The notes under the pieces: generated by a model
The model's database searches: none
The model's input: only the letters and a program-made list of their open reading frames with translations
Told to the model about the DNA's origin: nothing
Source: Legionellales bacterium
Lineage (GTDB): Bacteria; Pseudomonadota; Gammaproteobacteria; Comchoanobacterales; Comchoanobacteraceae
NCBI GenBank assembly: GCA_002690495.1
Contig: NZEV01000025.1
Coordinates: 1-39,001 of the forward strand
Direction: 5' to 3'
Length of the DNA: 39,001 bases
Part shown: piece after piece, positions 37,704 to 39,001 of the stretch
Layout of the letters: every line of letters starts with the position of its first letter
Numbering within the stretch: position 1 is the stretch's first letter
Position numbers and translations under genes: made by a program

Positions 37704-39001
37704 ATGGCAAATTTAACTGATGAAGAGTTTCAGGCATTACAAAATACAGCAAACTATATATTGTCTTTGTCTAGGTCTCAAGCCACAGGAATATCTCAAG
37801 AATTGGTAACTGAAGCCCAAAAAATAGCTAATGCTCAAAATAAAGAAGATTTGAATGAAGAACAAGTAACATCTTTTATAAACAATGTAAAAACACTTAT
37901 ATCATCCACGCCTAATATGAATGAAATGTTGAATAATCTTGATACCTTGAAGAACATGACTAGCATTGTATTCCGATCAGGCAGGAGTACAACTTCAAAT
38001 TTATTATCTTCAGGCAATAAAGATAAAGTGACAAAGGACCCGTTTGATTCACTTATAGCAAGACTAGAAACAATCGGTACAGATACCGTAGAGGATTGTG
38101 AGCAATACATCAGAATGATTGATGAATATTCTAAGGAGATGAAAAAGCCAGAAAATCTGAAGGTACTTTCATTGGGTGAAGAGACACTTACAAATATAAA
38201 AGGTGCTATAACAGTTACAAAAAAAGGTGATGATGGTAATCAAGCATCCGTAAATCAAGATTGTGATGAATCAATAAGACCTTATGCTGAGATTATGTGT
38301 CAGGCTCTCAATAACGAAGAGATAACCTTTGGGGAAGTGACTCCTGGAAAAGAAAGAGAATTTTTAGAATGGCGTCAACGAGTCTTTGATGTGAAAACAG
38401 CCGTAGATAAAAACATGCTAGTTAGTGACTTTACAAGAGAGACAACAGGCAGGAATATCAACGCATCTTCAAAAGAAAAGAGAACAATGATCCCAAATCG
38501 CAATCAATTGAACGAAGCACTAAACGGTTCACAAAAAAAATTTTATGAGATGGTTGCAAATTTCGATAATCAAAGCAAAAAACTTAATAAACTACAAATA
38601 GCTGCAAAAAACAAATTAAATCAATTGAAATCACAGTTAAATAAACAACCTTCAGAGCATGCCTATGAGTCACTTGGAGGCAAACCCTCTGAAACACGAC
38701 ACCCTGAGATTCCCTCTAATCAGGGAGGTATCGCGGATATGGTGGTAAGTTTTTTGTACACAATTACTATAATCCCTCTATTGGTGAGTTTATTTGTGAA
38801 GTTGCCACTTCCTTCAGGGAGAAATTTTGGCGGCTTCTTAACTAAAAGTAAAGTTGACAATGCCCCAGAGAACGTTCCTGATTATAAACCATTATCTTCT
38901 GGATCAGGCAACTTTAGTAGCAGCACACCACCTACTCGATCTAGTACTTCCTCTAAAGAATCGACTATATCCCTCAATATCAATGTTACACAGGATGATG
39001 G
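37704..39001 (+). CDS. Unknown large protein with one late membrane segment (3' end outside window)
   Basis: The frame from ATG 37704 stays open to the window end: 432 codons with no stop. I do not recognise it. The first 340 residues are polar, helix-prone and rich in Asn, Lys, Glu and Thr, with a likely coiled coil at about 275-315 (SQKKFYEMVANFDNQSKKLN, then KLKSQLNK-like Lys/Gln/Leu repeats). One hydrophobic segment follows at about 347-369 (MVVSFLYTITIIPLLVSLF). After it comes a Ser/Thr/Pro-rich, likely disordered tail (SSSTPPTRSSTSSKES). There is no N-terminal signal peptide, so the tail-side anchor is unusual. An AAAGGT ribosome-binding site and an extended -10 promoter support expression. 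Could be a secreted host-directed protein, but this is inference. Confidence 0.65.
   Translation, partial: MANLTDEEFQALQNTANYILSLSRSQATGISQELVTEAQKIANAQNKEDLNEEQVTSFINNVKTLISSTPNMNEMLNNLDTLKNMTSIVFRSGRSTTSNLLSSGNKDKVTKDPFDSLIARLETIGTDTVEDCEQYIRMIDEYSKEMKKPENLKVLSLGEETLTNIKGAITVTKKGDDGNQASVNQDCDESIRPYAEIMCQALNNEEITFGEVTPGKEREFLEWRQRVFDVKTAVDKNMLVSDFTRETTGRNINASSKEKRTMIPNRNQLNEALNGSQKKFYEMVANFDNQSKKLNKLQIAAKNKLNQLKSQLNKQPSEHAYESLGGKPSETRHPEIPSNQGGIADMVVSFLYTITIIPLLVSLFVKLPLPSGRNFGGFLTKSKVDNAPENVPDYKPLSSGSGNFSSSTPPTRSSTSSKESTISLNINVTQDD

Noticed and set aside
37835-38110. 91-aa open frame on the minus strand near the window end
   Set aside because: It is antisense to the long frame from 37704, which has promoter, ribosome-binding site and 432 open codons.

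Overview
The window reads as chromosome of an AT-rich gammaproteobacterium. The order rplM-rpsI-sspA-sspB, the SspA/SspB pair itself and the linked rsmI, lpoA and BON-lipoprotein (dolP-like) genes are typical of Gammaproteobacteria. Interspersed are many family-less proteins: membrane proteins, Ser/Pro-rich tails, a C-terminal Cys-Cys and a glutamate-rich C-terminus. I infer a host-associated, Legionellales-like lineage. No secretion-system gene is in view, so this stays an inference.

Layout. 1-1.6 kb: two unknown membrane proteins just upstream of rplM. 1.6-4.1 kb: rplM-rpsI-sspA-sspB-rsmG, tightly packed or overlapping; S9 carries an unusual acidic insertion. 4.1-9.6 kb: SDR and site-2-protease-like genes, a BON lipoprotein, a previously uncalled 42-aa ORF, lpoA, rsmI and thiL. 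9.7-17.4 kb (+): NadM with a degenerate Nudix-like half, an RND adaptor/pump pair with a coupled single-span protein, trhO and a GST. 17.4-23.7 kb (-): a photorepair cluster with class I CPD photolyase, an iron-sulfur (6-4)-type photolyase, DUF3429, two SDRs and a Bcr/CflA transporter. 23.8-25.8 kb (-): three unknown acidic proteins, two sharing a 13-residue near-C-terminal motif. 25.9-27.7 kb (-): 3-methyladenine DNA glycosylase and a DEAD-box helicase with DETD as motif II. 27.8-29.1 kb: a membrane alpha/beta hydrolase and a small DUF6868-like protein.

29.1-31.2 kb (-) is a zinc-type regulatory operon: MerC-like protein, Zur and a membrane protein that looks like the transmembrane core of a P1B heavy-metal ATPase without its catalytic domain. 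It lies behind a perfect Zur-type palindrome embedded in a promoter. 31.2-33.8 kb holds a divergent pair, an unknown multi-span protein and a possible glycosyltransferase. 33.8-39 kb holds a soluble hybrid histidine kinase translationally coupled to a 648-residue unknown protein, divergent from a long membrane-anchored protein that runs off the window.

Four genes (rsmI, thiL, phr, merC-like) have a -10-like box so close to the start codon that short-leader or leaderless mRNAs are predicted. No rRNA, tRNA, insertion sequence or CRISPR array was recognised. All functional calls rest on reading motifs by eye; no database search was run.
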